From Sperchopsis tessellata (taxonomy: Eukaryota > Arthropoda > Insecta > Coleoptera > Hydrophilidae): a DNA stretch of 34,572 bases. Where the stretch lies: positions 1 through 34,572 of the forward strand of contig JAWQRN010000195.1 of assembly GCA_033557685.1 (NCBI GenBank), given 5' to 3'. The notes under the pieces are model-generated. The model saw nothing but the letters and a program-made list of their open reading frames with translations. It was not told the origin of the DNA and searched no databases. The position numbers were made by a program, and so were the translations under genes. Below, in pieces: positions 11,255-21,720 of the stretch. Position 1 is the stretch's first letter. Every line of letters starts with the position of its first letter.

Positions 11255-11697
11255 TGAACAGTGCCATAGTTAACCCAATTTATAAGAAAGGAATCCTTAA
11301 GTTAAAGGAGAATTTCAAACCTTCTACATTTATTCTGAAAGACCTTTCAATGTCACGTGGGGTAGGATAATACATTTTTCTACCTCTTGTAAACTTTTTA
11401 ATACATCATAAGGAAATGCGGCTATATTCATCTTTCTATAAAAATCCATTGGATAATCTTGACAGTGAGGTACTACCTTTGGGGGATGTTAGAATAATTA
11501 TTTATTGCTCAGCAAACTGGAGCAATGGATTGGATTAGATCATATCTTCAAAACCGTTTCCAAAAAGTTTAAATTAGAAAGGAAAGTATAAATTATAAAT
11601 CGATTAAGCAGTTCCTCAAGATAGAAATTTCACTAGATAGAACAACTGGCCCAATTCTATTCGTTATTTATACTAATAATTTAATTCAAATAGTTTA
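11255..11697 (+). pseudogene. LINE reverse transcriptase fragment A (Jockey/CR1-like)
   Basis: Two recognisable blocks of a non-LTR reverse transcriptase. First, IVNPIYKKG followed by an ENFKPSTF segment (about 11266-11330), equal to the fingers block P-I-x-K-K-G...N-x-R-P. Second, WIRSYLQNRFQKV (about 11531-11571) and TTGPILFVIYTNNLI (about 11645-11690), equal to the palm block around the Q-G-x-x-L-G-P-x-L-F motif. The region between them is too short for an intact palm, so motif A with its catalytic Asp has been deleted or eroded. Stops interrupt every frame. The fragment ends abruptly just before another LINE fragment begins. Confidence 0.72.
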
Positions 11698-11699
11698 AA

Positions 11700-13616
11700 A
11701 TGAGAATTAAGCCGGGTCGACGTTTTACAGGAGTTGCGTTGCAGGAGACCTACAATGATCTTTGTTACGCAGTATTTCACCAAAATGAATACCTCGGCAG
11801 ACACGAATGTAACCTACAACAAACTTCATAAAATCCTGCAGCATTGTTTACACACCTACCTTAAAAGCGAGGAAGAAAACAGCTCCAATAAAGCTGAATC
11901 ACTAATGGGATACCTTTAGTTTCAAATGAAGAACGACACGGCTAGACACGACTATAGGAACTGCTGCGGTATAATGTATAAAGTCGTAAAGGTTGCAAAA
12001 CAAATACATCATAATGGATTCTTCCGAGCTGCCAGTAACAAAGAAAACGCGACCTGAGAACTAACACGGCAAATAATCTTGTTGAAACATATTCAGGCTG
12101 AAACTGATGAATCTTATACTGATATTTTAAATAAAATCAATGATCATTTTATAAACATCTGCCGTAGCTCATCGAGTTCATGCCCGGCAGTGTACCTAAT
12201 GATGGTCCAACTATGTTTCTCACAGCGACCATTTCACAGGAGGTGAGCGCGTTATCAGAAATTTAAAGAATACTCCTAGCGTTGGAAATGATGAAATAAC
12301 ATTAGTCCTACTCAAGATGATCTCAACTATAGTGAGCTACCCTCTGGCCTGCATTATCAATCTGGCTTTTGAGGCTGGTTGTTTCCCAGATACTCTAAAG
12401 GAAATCGTTGTCAAACCACTGTTCAAAAAGGAAAGTAAAGTTGATCTTAATAACTATAGACCAATCCCTATTTTACCAACTATGGGCAACATAATTGAAA
12501 AGTTGATGTTGCAGCGACTACTGGATTTAGTTACAAAAAACAATAATATGCAAACTGAACAACATTGGTTTGTAAACGGGAGAAACACAGAGTTGGCGAT
12601 GGTTGACACCCTCCCGCACAAAACGGCATAAATGACGGACAGGTTAAAGGTTGCAAAGGGGTCATCTGGATTTGTCGAAGGCATTTGACAGCCTGAACTA
12701 TCGTCTCCTTTTTAACGAGATGAAAAGATTTCGTGTTCTGTTTCAGAGTTACCCTACCTACCGCAGGCAGAAGGAGAACTAGCGGCTCTGATTGGTCAAC
12801 TGTGAGCAGGGGCGTGCTGCAGGGATCATTTGTTGGACCTTACTTACCGCAATGTATGCCTATGACACTAAGATAGCGATAAACGGTATGACGGTGGATG
12901 AACTTGAGGACAATATTTGTGATTATCTTAAACAATGAATGGACTGGTTTGGCAATATTCATTTGATGTTAAATACTGCTAAAACAAATGTAGTGAAATA
13001 TGCCACAAGAAAAGATGATGCACCTTTAGAAATAGATGTTGTAACTTAAATACTCACATCTGCATCCTCTGGCAACTTTTTGGGTATCTACGTGGATGAG
13101 AATCTCAGTTGGAGTTCCTTGTCATATATCCTTCAAACACTTAAAAGCCAGATAGGTGTGAGTACAGCTATAAATTCATAGAACGCATACGTTGACTCCA
13201 GGATTTCCAATGGTATTTTGTTTTGGGGAAACTCTTTTGAGGTAGAATTAATCTTCTTGCTACAAAAGTGTGTGTGCCGAGCATATTTGGAATGTCGAGT
13301 ACCATCTCGTTAGACATATCTTTTGAAAGTAAAAAATTCCTACCTGTACTAAAATCTACATGATCCGTGGTGCGCATATGTATTCAGAAACTCGCAACAT
13401 TTGTAGACATTGAAGCACAGCCATTACTATAACACGCGGCAGCCATCTGACTTCATTTTGCCAGAACATACCCACTTGTCTCAGAGACAATTTCTAAATC
13501 AGGCTCTACGCATCTGGAATAAACTGCCTCCCACCATGAAGAACCTAAGCCACAATAAATTTAAGACAATGATAAGGAAGCTTAGTGGAAATACATTCTA
13601 CTCAGTGAATGAATAA
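11700..13616 (+). pseudogene. LINE fragment B: endonuclease-RT linker to C-terminus (Jockey-like)
   Basis: This is the longest LINE remnant. From 11734 there is linker sequence ending the endonuclease region (SADTNVTYNKL). Reverse transcriptase blocks follow: TPSVGNDEIT, FPDTLKEIVVKPLFKKE and NNYRPIPILP (12380-12475), motif A DLSKAFDSLNYRLL (12669-12710), SRGVLQGS (12805-12830), and the catalytic box YAYD (12855-12866), where YADD is usual, so the first Asp is replaced by Tyr. Then come MDWFGNIHLMLNTAKT, GNFLGIYVDENLSW, the FWGNS/QKCVCRA region (about 13220-13285), and the C-terminal block HYYNTRQPSD...ALRIWNKLP ending at the stop after 13616. Several frameshifts and stops are present. The 3' untranslated region probably runs to about 13860. 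No RNase H domain is seen, in keeping with Jockey/CR1-like families. Confidence 0.85.
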
Positions 13617-13969
13617 TTAGACTCGGATTGTGAAGCATTTTTGACCCGATCATAGTGGTGTTGATTGTTTGTTTATGCGCTTTATTGTTCTGTCTTTATT
13701 CTTGCTTGTGCTACCGTTTATTCCGATTTGAATTTTGTATAGGTGATTTATATTTTTTGTATGTTAGATTTATATAAGTATTTGAATGTACCTGACTGGT
13801 TTGTGCTTAATTTTTGAGTTCATTTCAAACAAATAAATCTGACTAGGAATATGACTAACACAAGTTATATGATTCTAGCTGGTATACTTCCACATTCTTA
13901 TCATAAACCAAGGTCTTATGGCGCGGGTAACATAGTAGGTAAATGAGAAAAAAACTAGGGTGCGTATGT

Positions 13970-14450
13970 GAACAACCAAAAAATATTGTTTACTACTAAT
14001 GCAAATTCTGTGGGCGTTCAAATAGACGAAAATATTAATTGGTCTTATCAGACTGAAAACATGGTTAAAAATTAAAACTAAAATAAGCTACTTCATAGTG
14101 GGGTAAATCCACTGACTCAAACATAATATTTGTGATACAAAAGAGACTAATGAGAGTTATGTATCGATTAAATTATAAGAGACAGTATACTTGCGTTTTC
14201 TGCTCATCAAGTTTCAACAGGATAGAATACTACATGCGCATGAAACTAGATCCATAAATTATAAATTCCTAAAGATTTAATATCAAATACTGATTTAAGA
14301 AAATTCAAAAAGGCACTCTTTAATTATTCAGAGTCTTATAGTGTGTATTACGTAGATTTTTATTTTGAAGATTTTCAATTAATTGTTTTATGAATATGTA
14401 CATTTATGTTATATTTCAGTGCAGAATTTATTGAAATAAAATGTTCTTTC
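13970..14450 (+). pseudogene. LINE fragment C, 3' tail only
   Basis: A separate C-terminal LINE tail, 5'-truncated. It reads NSVGVQIDENINWSYQ (about 14006-14050), a QKR-type block seen as KRLMRVMYRLNYKRQ (about 14140-14185), a HAHETR block (about 14235-14252) and LRKFKKALFNYSESY (about 14295-14340). The order matches the end of fragment B, but the sequence differs, so it is another element or a diverged relative. Truncation at the 5' side is typical of incomplete reverse transcription. Confidence 0.68.
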
Positions 14451-15190
14451 TAATATTTTTCGAAATGGAATGCAAAGCTAAAAAATAAGGCATTACAACT
14501 TCATGCGATTTTTTAATATGTCAACTGGGTTGGCAGTTTAATAATACCCCTCGTACTTTACAAATTTTGATCAAGATTAAAATTTAAACATTAAACAAAA
14601 AAGAAAAATCGCTGAGCTTGTTTAATTATATAGTAGCTGTACAGTATACAAGTAGTTTTTGTAATAAGTTTGCATGGACGATCATAAGTAGTACTTTATT
14701 TAAATTTCACAATATTATAATGGAAATGACCTGTTTCAGTCTGTTAGATCATTTGAATACAAAAATTAAAAGTATTGACACAAACCTAATATATTACAAA
14801 GTGTTGGTGTGGGGTTACATCTGTGTTGTTAATGGTGAATTGTACATACCTTGTTGGTTGTTGAGGCAGATGTGGAATGGGTCTTTTTTTCTATAGCATC
14901 TACATGCTGAGCCTGTATCAGTAGGTCTTTATCTTGGCTGTTACTTTGTCAGTCGAGATACCACAAGGTTTAACTCTTTGACCATCAATGATATGCTCGA
15001 ATTCCAAGATATCCCGCCCATTTTTATGTTTGCACATGCACCGATCCTATAATATCCCTGACCTTAGTGTGACTTTTTATTAATGCACAACGTTTTCTAT
15101 TATTAATTCTCAAACCCATCAAATCTATCAATACTTGTTCCACTGATATTACCCTCGTAAATTGTGCATGCGTTGAAATCTATAGAGTGT
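14451..15190. other. no firm gene; possible leader of RTE remnant
   Basis: The plus-strand frame 14618-14896 has no recognised motif. The stretch 14900-15190 has a more mixed composition than the AT-rich background and may be eroded endonuclease sequence of the RTE-like element that follows, but I could not align any endonuclease motif. Confidence 0.3.
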
Positions 15191-16105
15191 TGAAAAGCAA
15201 CCGGGGAGGACGGTATTATGGTTGCCATACTGAAAATCCCTGGAGAAGAGATATATATATATATATATATAGTTCTAGGAAAACTGTATTCGTCATGCTT
15301 AGAAATAAATGAAATACCAATATTTTTGAATAAAACAAACACTTATTCTGATTCTCAAAAAAGGCAACAAAGACATTTCTGACATATAATCTCATACGTG
15401 TGGTTTATAAGATCCTAACTAAAATAATTAAGAACCACCTGACAATGGTTTCGTAAAGGATATATCATTATTGATCACATTCAAAGGATGCGCGAATTAA
15501 TTAATAGATGCAATAAGTATAACCTACTATTATGATGTGCAAAACTGATGGTAAATGAACTGTCTACCCGAGCAAATGTATCCATTGAGGATACAATCAT
15601 AGAAATCGTAACATCTTATATTTATTTAAGTCCGCTCATACGATGAATAAAGATATTTCTTTGAAGATAGCCGAAAGAACAAAACTTTCAAATTGTACAT
15701 CTGGCCGTCAACGTAACATACTTAAGTCGCTTTATATTTAAAACAATCTTCGAACAATGTGTTTTGACTGACGTAGATAAATATTGAGGCATAACTGATA
15801 GGCTTCAGAATTAGTGATAGAAGGTGCTGTATATATATACGAAGTGAGACTAGGGTAAATAATAGGACCATATATAAGCAGAATGAAAATGGGCAAGACA
15901 TATTGGAGGGCAAACAGACCTTATATGATCAAAAGGAATTCACCTTTTGAGAACCGTAAGATCAAGAAAACAACCCGATGACAAGTGGAGCCAAGAATTG
16001 AAAAATTGTTTGAGAGCTAAGTAGATGCGAAACTTGGTGATGTCTTCCTCTAGCAGTGTATGAATAACGTTTGATAATGATGATGATGCTGATGATTAAT
16101 AAGCA
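15190..16105 (+). pseudogene. RTE-like LINE remnant with internal deletion
   Basis: Blocks in order: GEDGIMVAILKIPGEE (about 15200-15250), an inserted AT microsatellite, GKLYSSCLEINEIPIFLNK (about 15275-15332), a KKGNKDISD block, GFVKDIS with DHIQRMRELINRCNKYN (to about 15530), then directly KLMVNELSTRANVSIEDTII (15541-15603) and SYIYL. In intact elements the catalytic palm (motif A to YADD) lies between the N-K-Y-N and K-x-x-V-N blocks; it is missing here, an internal deletion of several hundred bases. The C-terminal zone has RTE-like NGQDILEGKQTL and SRCETW.CLPLA followed by a Met-rich end from the ATG-repeat tail (16074-16100), which is typical of insect RTE elements. Confidence 0.75.
15250..15271. 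repeat. (AT)n microsatellite inside RTE remnant
   Basis: About ten AT units interrupt the RTE-like coding remnant right after its GEE block. The tract probably expanded after the element died. Confidence 0.9.
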
Positions 16106-16109
16106 ACAC

Positions 16110-17040
16110 AGCGTTAAATTTTAAACAAATCAGTAACCAATTTTGTAAACATTAAATTTGGATCATACTTTCCTCCTCAGTTGTTTTGTAGCTGTTGAAT
16201 TTTTTTGTATTCTAATTAATATATACCTTGGTGGTTGATTAGTAAATTCAATTGTTATCCCTATAATCGAAACACTTTACTTAAACTACTTTTAGATAAT
16301 AAATAATTACAGACATGTTCATATTCTCAAACTGACATAATGATGATCGCTTTCAAAACAACCAACAACATAATAAACACTTTTAGAAGTGGTTTGTAAA
16401 CATATACTAAAAATGGTTAATTGTTGTAATAAGTTTTATAATAATCAAACATTGGTTTATTGGTTGTTTGGTTTTATTAATTTGAGGATAAGGCTTGGCA
16501 CAAAAAGAAAGTATAAAACAAACATCAGACATCAACAGGAATTCTTATTAAAAGTCTACCTAAGCACAGTATAGTAGCATTTATCAGTAAAAAAATATGT
16601 GAGTGTTGTCTAAATAAAAAAAAATATATATCATTATATAAATCCTATAAAATACAGTGTTAAACTAAACTTATTATACTTTTTTTAAAACCATACCTGC
16701 TTAAGTTGTTGTTGGAAATTGACATCAAAACATTAGTAACTGGTGGCTGGTGTAGTAAAAAAGGAAGGTAAATATGATGTTAAAAATCCTACTAAACCAT
16801 AAATACTTGAAAAAATATCTGTACTTCTATAACAGCATATTATACAACCATCTCAACTGCTCCAGATAATACTGAATATCTTTTATAAAGAAAGTATTGT
16901 TCCCTTGGACCTTTGTATATCACCATAAACACCTTTAAAGGCAAACATGAAAATACTGTTATATTTTTTTAATTTAATTCTTGTAATAATACCTTATAAA
17001 AAGATCCAGTTTGACTGATCCTGTAATGAGTTGCGCATTA
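16110..17040. other. AT-rich interval, no gene recognised
   Basis: The plus-strand frame 16389-16574 shows no motif. No terminal repeats or RNA gene signatures could be supported. Confidence 0.45.
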
Positions 17041-17049
17041 TCATTTAAA

Positions 17050-17446
17050 TAATTTAAGACATCTGCATGGATGAAAATTGATGATTTATAAATAAGTTAA
17101 GTTGACAACCACTTTTGGCATGATTATCAGATATTTCAATCCCCCAAATTCCTATGTGACTTCTAACCCATATGATTTCGACTTCATTGATTTCTTTTGG
17201 CAGTATTTCAAGTATGATGGAATTAATTTTAGATTGTTTTCCAAGATTTTTGAAACTAACTAAGCAACAGCACGTCATAGACCGGACGTGACCTTTCCAT
17301 ATCAATGGCCTGTCAAGCACAACGCCCATAAATCTGGTTTCTACTAATATATAACCTATCATATTTTCTTAAATATATCTTTCAAAACTACCTTTATTAG
17401 CATATATGGACCAAACGTTCCAATGCAAAATCTTTAACTTGTCCAT
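17050..17446 (-). pseudogene. LINE ORF2 remnant with RNase H, large internal deletion (I/R1-like)
   Basis: On the minus strand ORF2 begins at 17446 with MDKLKILHWNVWSIYANKG, the start of an apurinic-type endonuclease (usual form I-L-x-W-N-x-x-S). Shortly after it jumps to the end of the reverse transcriptase, RFMGVVLDRPLIWKGHV (about 17330-17280), and then to RNase H, VEIIWVRSHIGIWGIEISDN (about 17182-17120), where the usual GNE.AD is GIEISD. Roughly the whole endonuclease and most of the RT are absent, a net deletion of well over 1.5 kb compared with family size. The presence of RNase H points to the I, Outcast, LOA or R1 groups rather than Jockey or CR1. Confidence 0.75.
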
Positions 17447-17447
17447 T

Positions 17448-17783
17448 TTAATGGAATTTTAAAATAAATTTTAAACTAGACGTATTATTATTTTTACGAA
17501 TATTTAATATATCATTTACAATCTTTTTTGATGTGTTGCTTGGTTCATTATTATAATACATGGGTACGTTATTATTAGTTAAACAAGTACCGTTAGATGA
17601 GTCAATTTTCTTTGGGGATATTATTTGTTTATGGGTGTCTGAGTAGGGGGTTGAATTGAATAAAGGTATTTTGCGTTTTGCTCTTTTACATTGGAAATGT
17701 TTCACATTTATTGTAGGGAATAGAGTTCTTCTTGTGGTAGAAGCTACTCTATAAAATGATTTTTTGAATCTTGGGTTCGTCAT
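17448..17783 (-). pseudogene. LINE ORF1 (gag-like) C-terminal part
   Basis: An open minus-strand frame of 111 residues, basic and rich in Asn, Ser and Thr, ending in a TAA stop one base before the ORF2 ATG (TAAAATG, 17450-17444). Its position directly upstream of a LINE endonuclease start identifies it as the end of ORF1 by context. I see no zinc-knuckle Cys/His motif in it; such knuckles would lie upstream. That it stays open for 336 bases in a decayed region is notable. The sequence alone would not identify it. Confidence 0.5.
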
Positions 17784-17829
17784 TTTGGTCCAAATTCGAA
17801 ATTTTATAGTATGGAATAGAGGCTTAGGG

Positions 17830-18390
17830 CTTCAACACCCCCTTGTAATTTACATCAACTACCTAAGTATTGAAAGCCATGGTAACATCATAATGGGGAA
17901 GATTATGGTACAGTAACTTCCAAACTACGCGATGCTATTTAGGAGAAAAGGAGGAGAAACCCAAACGCTATCTTGTAGAATAAAATAATTTCAATATTCC
18001 AAGTCAATAATTTTTTAACCAACCTCATAGGTTAGACCAAGTTGGATAGAGGTTTTATGACGGGAAATAACTGAAACTGTGAAAGCCGTGAATTGTAAGT
18101 GCTTGAAACCAGGTGAATATAATCATCATCACCAGAATCATATCCGAACTACACACTGAGTTCCACATTTCTTGATGTACTAACCTAACTCGTTTAACAC
18201 TACAATCCGTATAAATTTAATTAACAATTAAAAAAAGATATTCAATACAAATTAAATCATTATTAAAGTGTACCAAGTGCAAAAAACTGTTATACAAGGC
18301 GAATGGTAGTAGTGTGATCACATGAGAAACAATTTCTTTGTGAATGGATTGAAATTATGTGCTAAAAATCATAAATACACGGGCGCTAAG
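17830..18390. other. interval of mixed composition, no gene recognised
   Basis: 17830-18110 may contain more of the LINE ORF1 region (minus strand) but no zinc knuckle or other motif could be read. Near 18315-18350 a short match to 27349-27382 is seen (see findings). Confidence 0.35.
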
Positions 18391-19770
18391 ATAATTCTTC
18401 TTCTTCTTCGATGGTGCTACAGTGCAAATTGAACCTTGACCTGCTCAATCTTGCTCCTCCACTATACGCGGTGCTCTGCAGAACGCTTCCAGTCCTGGGC
18501 ATCATTCCTCACACTATCTTTCCATTGTAGTCCACTGGTCTCCTTCCCTCGAGTCCGATGTTGAGAACATTATTTGGCACTCTATATTCTTGCATTCTCT
18601 GGACGTGACATTTTGATATGTATGGATAGGTTTACTTCCTTGCACATCTGCTGCAGCTCATGGTTGTAGCGGATGCGCCATAGGCCGTTTTCATTCACGG
18701 GTCCGTATATTCTACGTAGCATTCCTCGGTCAAAGCAGTCGAGAATGTCGGCCGTCTTCTGCGTTATTGTCCAAGATTCACTTCCATAAGATACTACCGG
18801 GTGGATCAGGGTTTTATACAAACGCATCTTTGTGTTTTTGTGTACTTTTTTTGATCTCATGTCAGGCAGTATTGAGAAGTATGCTGCGCTGGTCAATTTT
18901 CAAACTTCCCTAGCTTCATCATTATCGGCTGACAAATTTGACCCGAGGTAGTTAAAGTTTTCGACCACTTAAAAGTTGTGATCGCCGAATACGACTCTGT
19001 TGTCACTGTTCCTAAACTGCACCAAAAATTTTGTCTTGTTTTCATTCACTTCTAAACCGATTCCCTTCGCCGCCGTTTCCAGCTCCATGAAAGTTTTCTT
19101 AACGGCTGGAACTATTCTTCCAATAATGTTGAGGTTATCCGCATATCCTAGGATCTGCTTTGATCTATTTACAATGCTTCCGTTTTGGTTCATCGGGATT
19201 TCTCTGACAGCATGTTCAAGGACTAGATTAAAAAGCATTGGGGCCAAGCTATCTCCTTGTTTAAGGCACTGGTTTACTTGAAAGCCATCTGTAAGTTCTC
19301 CCTTAACTGTTACCCGACATTGACTGCCCTCTATTGTTAGTCTTGTCAGTCTAACTAGCTTGGGTGGGATTTCTAAATCTAATATTATCGAGTATAGCTT
19401 CTCATGGTCAATGCTATCATATGCCTGCCTGAAGTCATCGAAAAGTTGGTACAAGTTGATATCAAATTCCCAGCACTTTTCTAAACCTTGTCTAACAGTG
19501 AAGAGTTGGTCGACTGTAGGACGGGCAGTCCTAAAACCAGCCACGGCATCCTCTGCGTATACTTCTAATCTAGTTTTGATTAACGTAGTAAATATTTTAT
19601 ACGCTGTGCTAAGCAGGGATGTCCCTCAGCAATTGCTGCAAACCAGTTTATCCTTTCTTATGTACTGGACATATAATACTGGTCTGCCACTCTTTAGGGA
19701 GGAGAATTTATCTAAACAAATTGGCCATGTTACCAACTATTCAATGGTAGTTTTATTCATAATCAGATAT
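18391..19770 (-). pseudogene. RTE-like LINE, 5'-truncated, with nearly complete RT domain
   Basis: The 191-residue minus-strand frame 19544-18969 is a non-LTR reverse transcriptase: AGFRTARPTVDQLFTVRQ, motif A FDDFRQAYDSID (residues 35-46), motif B CLKQGDSLAPMLFN (93-106), and the catalytic box YADN (134-137; codon for Asn at 19136-19134), where YADD is needed. It continues GLEVNENKTKFLVQ and, after a stop near 18971, KVHKNTKMRLYKTLIHPVV with SYGSESWTI (18582-18896). The end has an RVPNNVLN block, LEGRRPV, DWKRSAEHRVWWRSK and a GAA-type microsatellite tail (18394-18410). Upstream coding (KIFTTLIKTRLEVYAEDA) is readable to about 19770, then stops, so the endonuclease is missing: a classic 5' truncation. 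Fairly low decay suggests a younger insertion than most others here. Confidence 0.87.
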
Positions 19771-19792
19771 TTTTTCTGTAAATCGTAACATT

Positions 19793-20284
19793 GGATGGTT
19801 GGTATTATAGGCCTAGAAAAAATAATTTGTTTTCAAATTTTTTTTTTAGATGAAAAAGATATGCTTAAAGTTAAAATAAATTAAGATTTACAAGGGTGTT
19901 ATAATTTAAAATGTTGATTCCTCGTCATTAATTGATGTATTTATTTAAATTAGAAGAATTTCCTTTAGAACAGTTAAATTTAATACAGAATGATAAAATA
20001 TTAACAGCCCAAAATATTTTCTACAAATCTCTTATTTGATGTTAAAAAATACACAATTCGTAGCAAATGTTTTTAAAGGAAATTCTTCTACTATAAATAA
20101 ATATATTAATCAACAATAAGAAATAAACATTTTACATGTTTACTACTTTCGGATTATCCTGTATAAACCTTAATTTATTTTTCTCAATAAATCATATCTA
20201 TTGCACCTGCAAAAAGCAGATTAATAGAAAGAAATTAATTTTGAAAATTAACTATTTGTTTTGGGCCTATAGTGTCAAACATCC
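19793..20284. mobile_element. foldback MITE-like element, about 490 bp
   Basis: Ends match as an inverted repeat: GGATGGTTGGTATTATAGGCC at the left (one base over a 20-mer window, 19793-19813) and GGCCTATAGTGTCAAACATCC at the right (20264-20284). Inner inverted segments also pair: AAATAAATTAAG near 19878 with CTTAATTTATTT near 20169, and TAGAAGAATTTCCTTTA (19951-19967) with TAAAGGAAATTCTTCTA (20074-20090). No coding capacity. It starts just after the truncated end of the RTE-like element. Superfamily is not resolved; target duplications were not identified. Confidence 0.6.
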
Positions 20285-20299
20285 TGTACAATAGCTCAC

Positions 20300-21165
20300 C
20301 TTCTGCCTTAAAATGTATCATGTTCTGAACAAAACAACCGATAGACGCTAAAACAATTAATTATTAAAGTTTGAAGTTTGTTTTTTAGATTAATTTTCTT
20401 AGTGTCTCTGTATATATCTTAATTTCGTACATAGTTTTAACTTTTTCCATTCACCCTGTAAAATGCCAACTAAATTAACAAATAAAATAAAAATATACAA
20501 ATACTTTTATTGGAAAATATGTATGATAAAATACTCATCCAAACTGACACTGTTTTAAATACTAATCTTCAATATGTATAGTTTTAAAGGCAAATCTTTC
20601 AGTTGTGCAAATAATTTATTGAAAATTATTTTAGATAAAACCAAATGTGAAATCATTGTTTAAAATAATCTAGCCCAAGGTAAACATAATTGGTCACAAG
20701 AACGTGTTTGATAGGAATGTACTACACCACCATGAACCTCTGATATTTTAACATTAAAGACAAATATATTGGCTTACGAAAGTCATTATTTTTTAATATT
20801 TTAAATAATTTGAAGTGTTTTACCTACTTACATATAATTCTTACTACTAGCTTTTATATAAGGAAAAATATCTGAGCATGGAATTAAGGCCCTCTCCAGA
20901 GCTATTTACTTTTAGACAAAACGCTATGAAATATAGCGTAGTATGTCGAGATCAGATATTTTCGAGTCGCACAAATTAGTCAACTGAGATCTGTGATGGA
21001 AGAATATTTTTACTTAGCAAATTTATATGTGGTATCAATGTTTTAAATTTACGAGATTAAAAAAAAATTGGATTTATTTGAATTCAGTACTAATTTATTA
21101 TTCGTATGCCAATTTGTCATTTTAGCGACCATATTATATCATATATTGTGATATACTCTACATGC
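20300..21165. other. AT-rich interval, no gene recognised
   Basis: Contains a third CCTGTA-type element end at 20452-20461 (see findings). Otherwise no supportable feature. Confidence 0.4.
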
Positions 21166-21169
21166 TATT

Positions 21170-21720
21170 ACTACTCACTTAAGGTGTTATGCTATCTGCG
21201 TGCATGTTCGTATGATTCTTTGATATAAGTTGAAAATAATTTACAAAAATAAAGAGACAGGTCCAAAAATGTATAGTTGGAGCACACCATACTATATACG
21301 TTGAAATCCAGATGTAGCATCCCTAAGCTGACTCAAGGATAGATCCTGAATGTCATGTTTCAAATTTTAAAAAGAAAATTACATGCGTCTTACACTCAAA
21401 AACTTGAACAAATTATACAATGCGGCTCTAGGAAGTATTTCTTCTCCCAAGGCTTGAATCCCATGTGCTAGCTAAAAGGTCATCTACTGCATTGACTTCA
21501 GATTTATTTCCATGGTAGCCAAATTTCCAATCTGACAAAATACCACTTTTCTCGAAATAGCCCACCAATTTATTTTTGAAGGCAGGTTCCAAGAATTTCG
21601 TTAATATATACTGAAGTCTTCTTATTTTACCAGAAAATTCAGAGAAGTCATTGAGGTTTATAATCGCCCCAACAATATTAATAGGGACGATGGTTCTCCA
21701 TTGCTTGGAGGATCCCCCTC
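21170..21720 (-). pseudogene. LINE reverse transcriptase fragment G
   Basis: On the minus strand the blocks are: WRTIVPINIVG then NLNDFS (about 21695-21640; usual W-K-x-x-x-V-P-I...N-N-Y-R), FLEPAFKNKLVGYFEKSGIL and KFGYHGNKSEVNAVDDLLAS (about 21598-21470; usual Q-F-G-F-R), YGVLQLYIFGPVSLFL (about 21292-21245; usual G-V-P-Q-G-S-x-L-G-P-x-L-F), THIKE-like text, and HADS (21202-21191), matching the YADD catalytic box with both flanking positions changed. Motif A is not readable. Stops and frameshifts throughout. Clade not resolved. Confidence 0.72.

Noticed and set aside
13168..13377. 69-residue minus-strand frame
   Set aside because: Antisense of LINE fragment B, whose plus-strand reading has recognisable motifs.
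16074..16100. ATG repeat as an independent microsatellite
   Set aside because: Better explained as the 3' tail of the RTE-like element it terminates.
19000..19788. Plus-strand frames of 93 and 142 residues
   Set aside because: Antisense shadows of the RTE-like reverse transcriptase, which has clear motifs on the minus strand.
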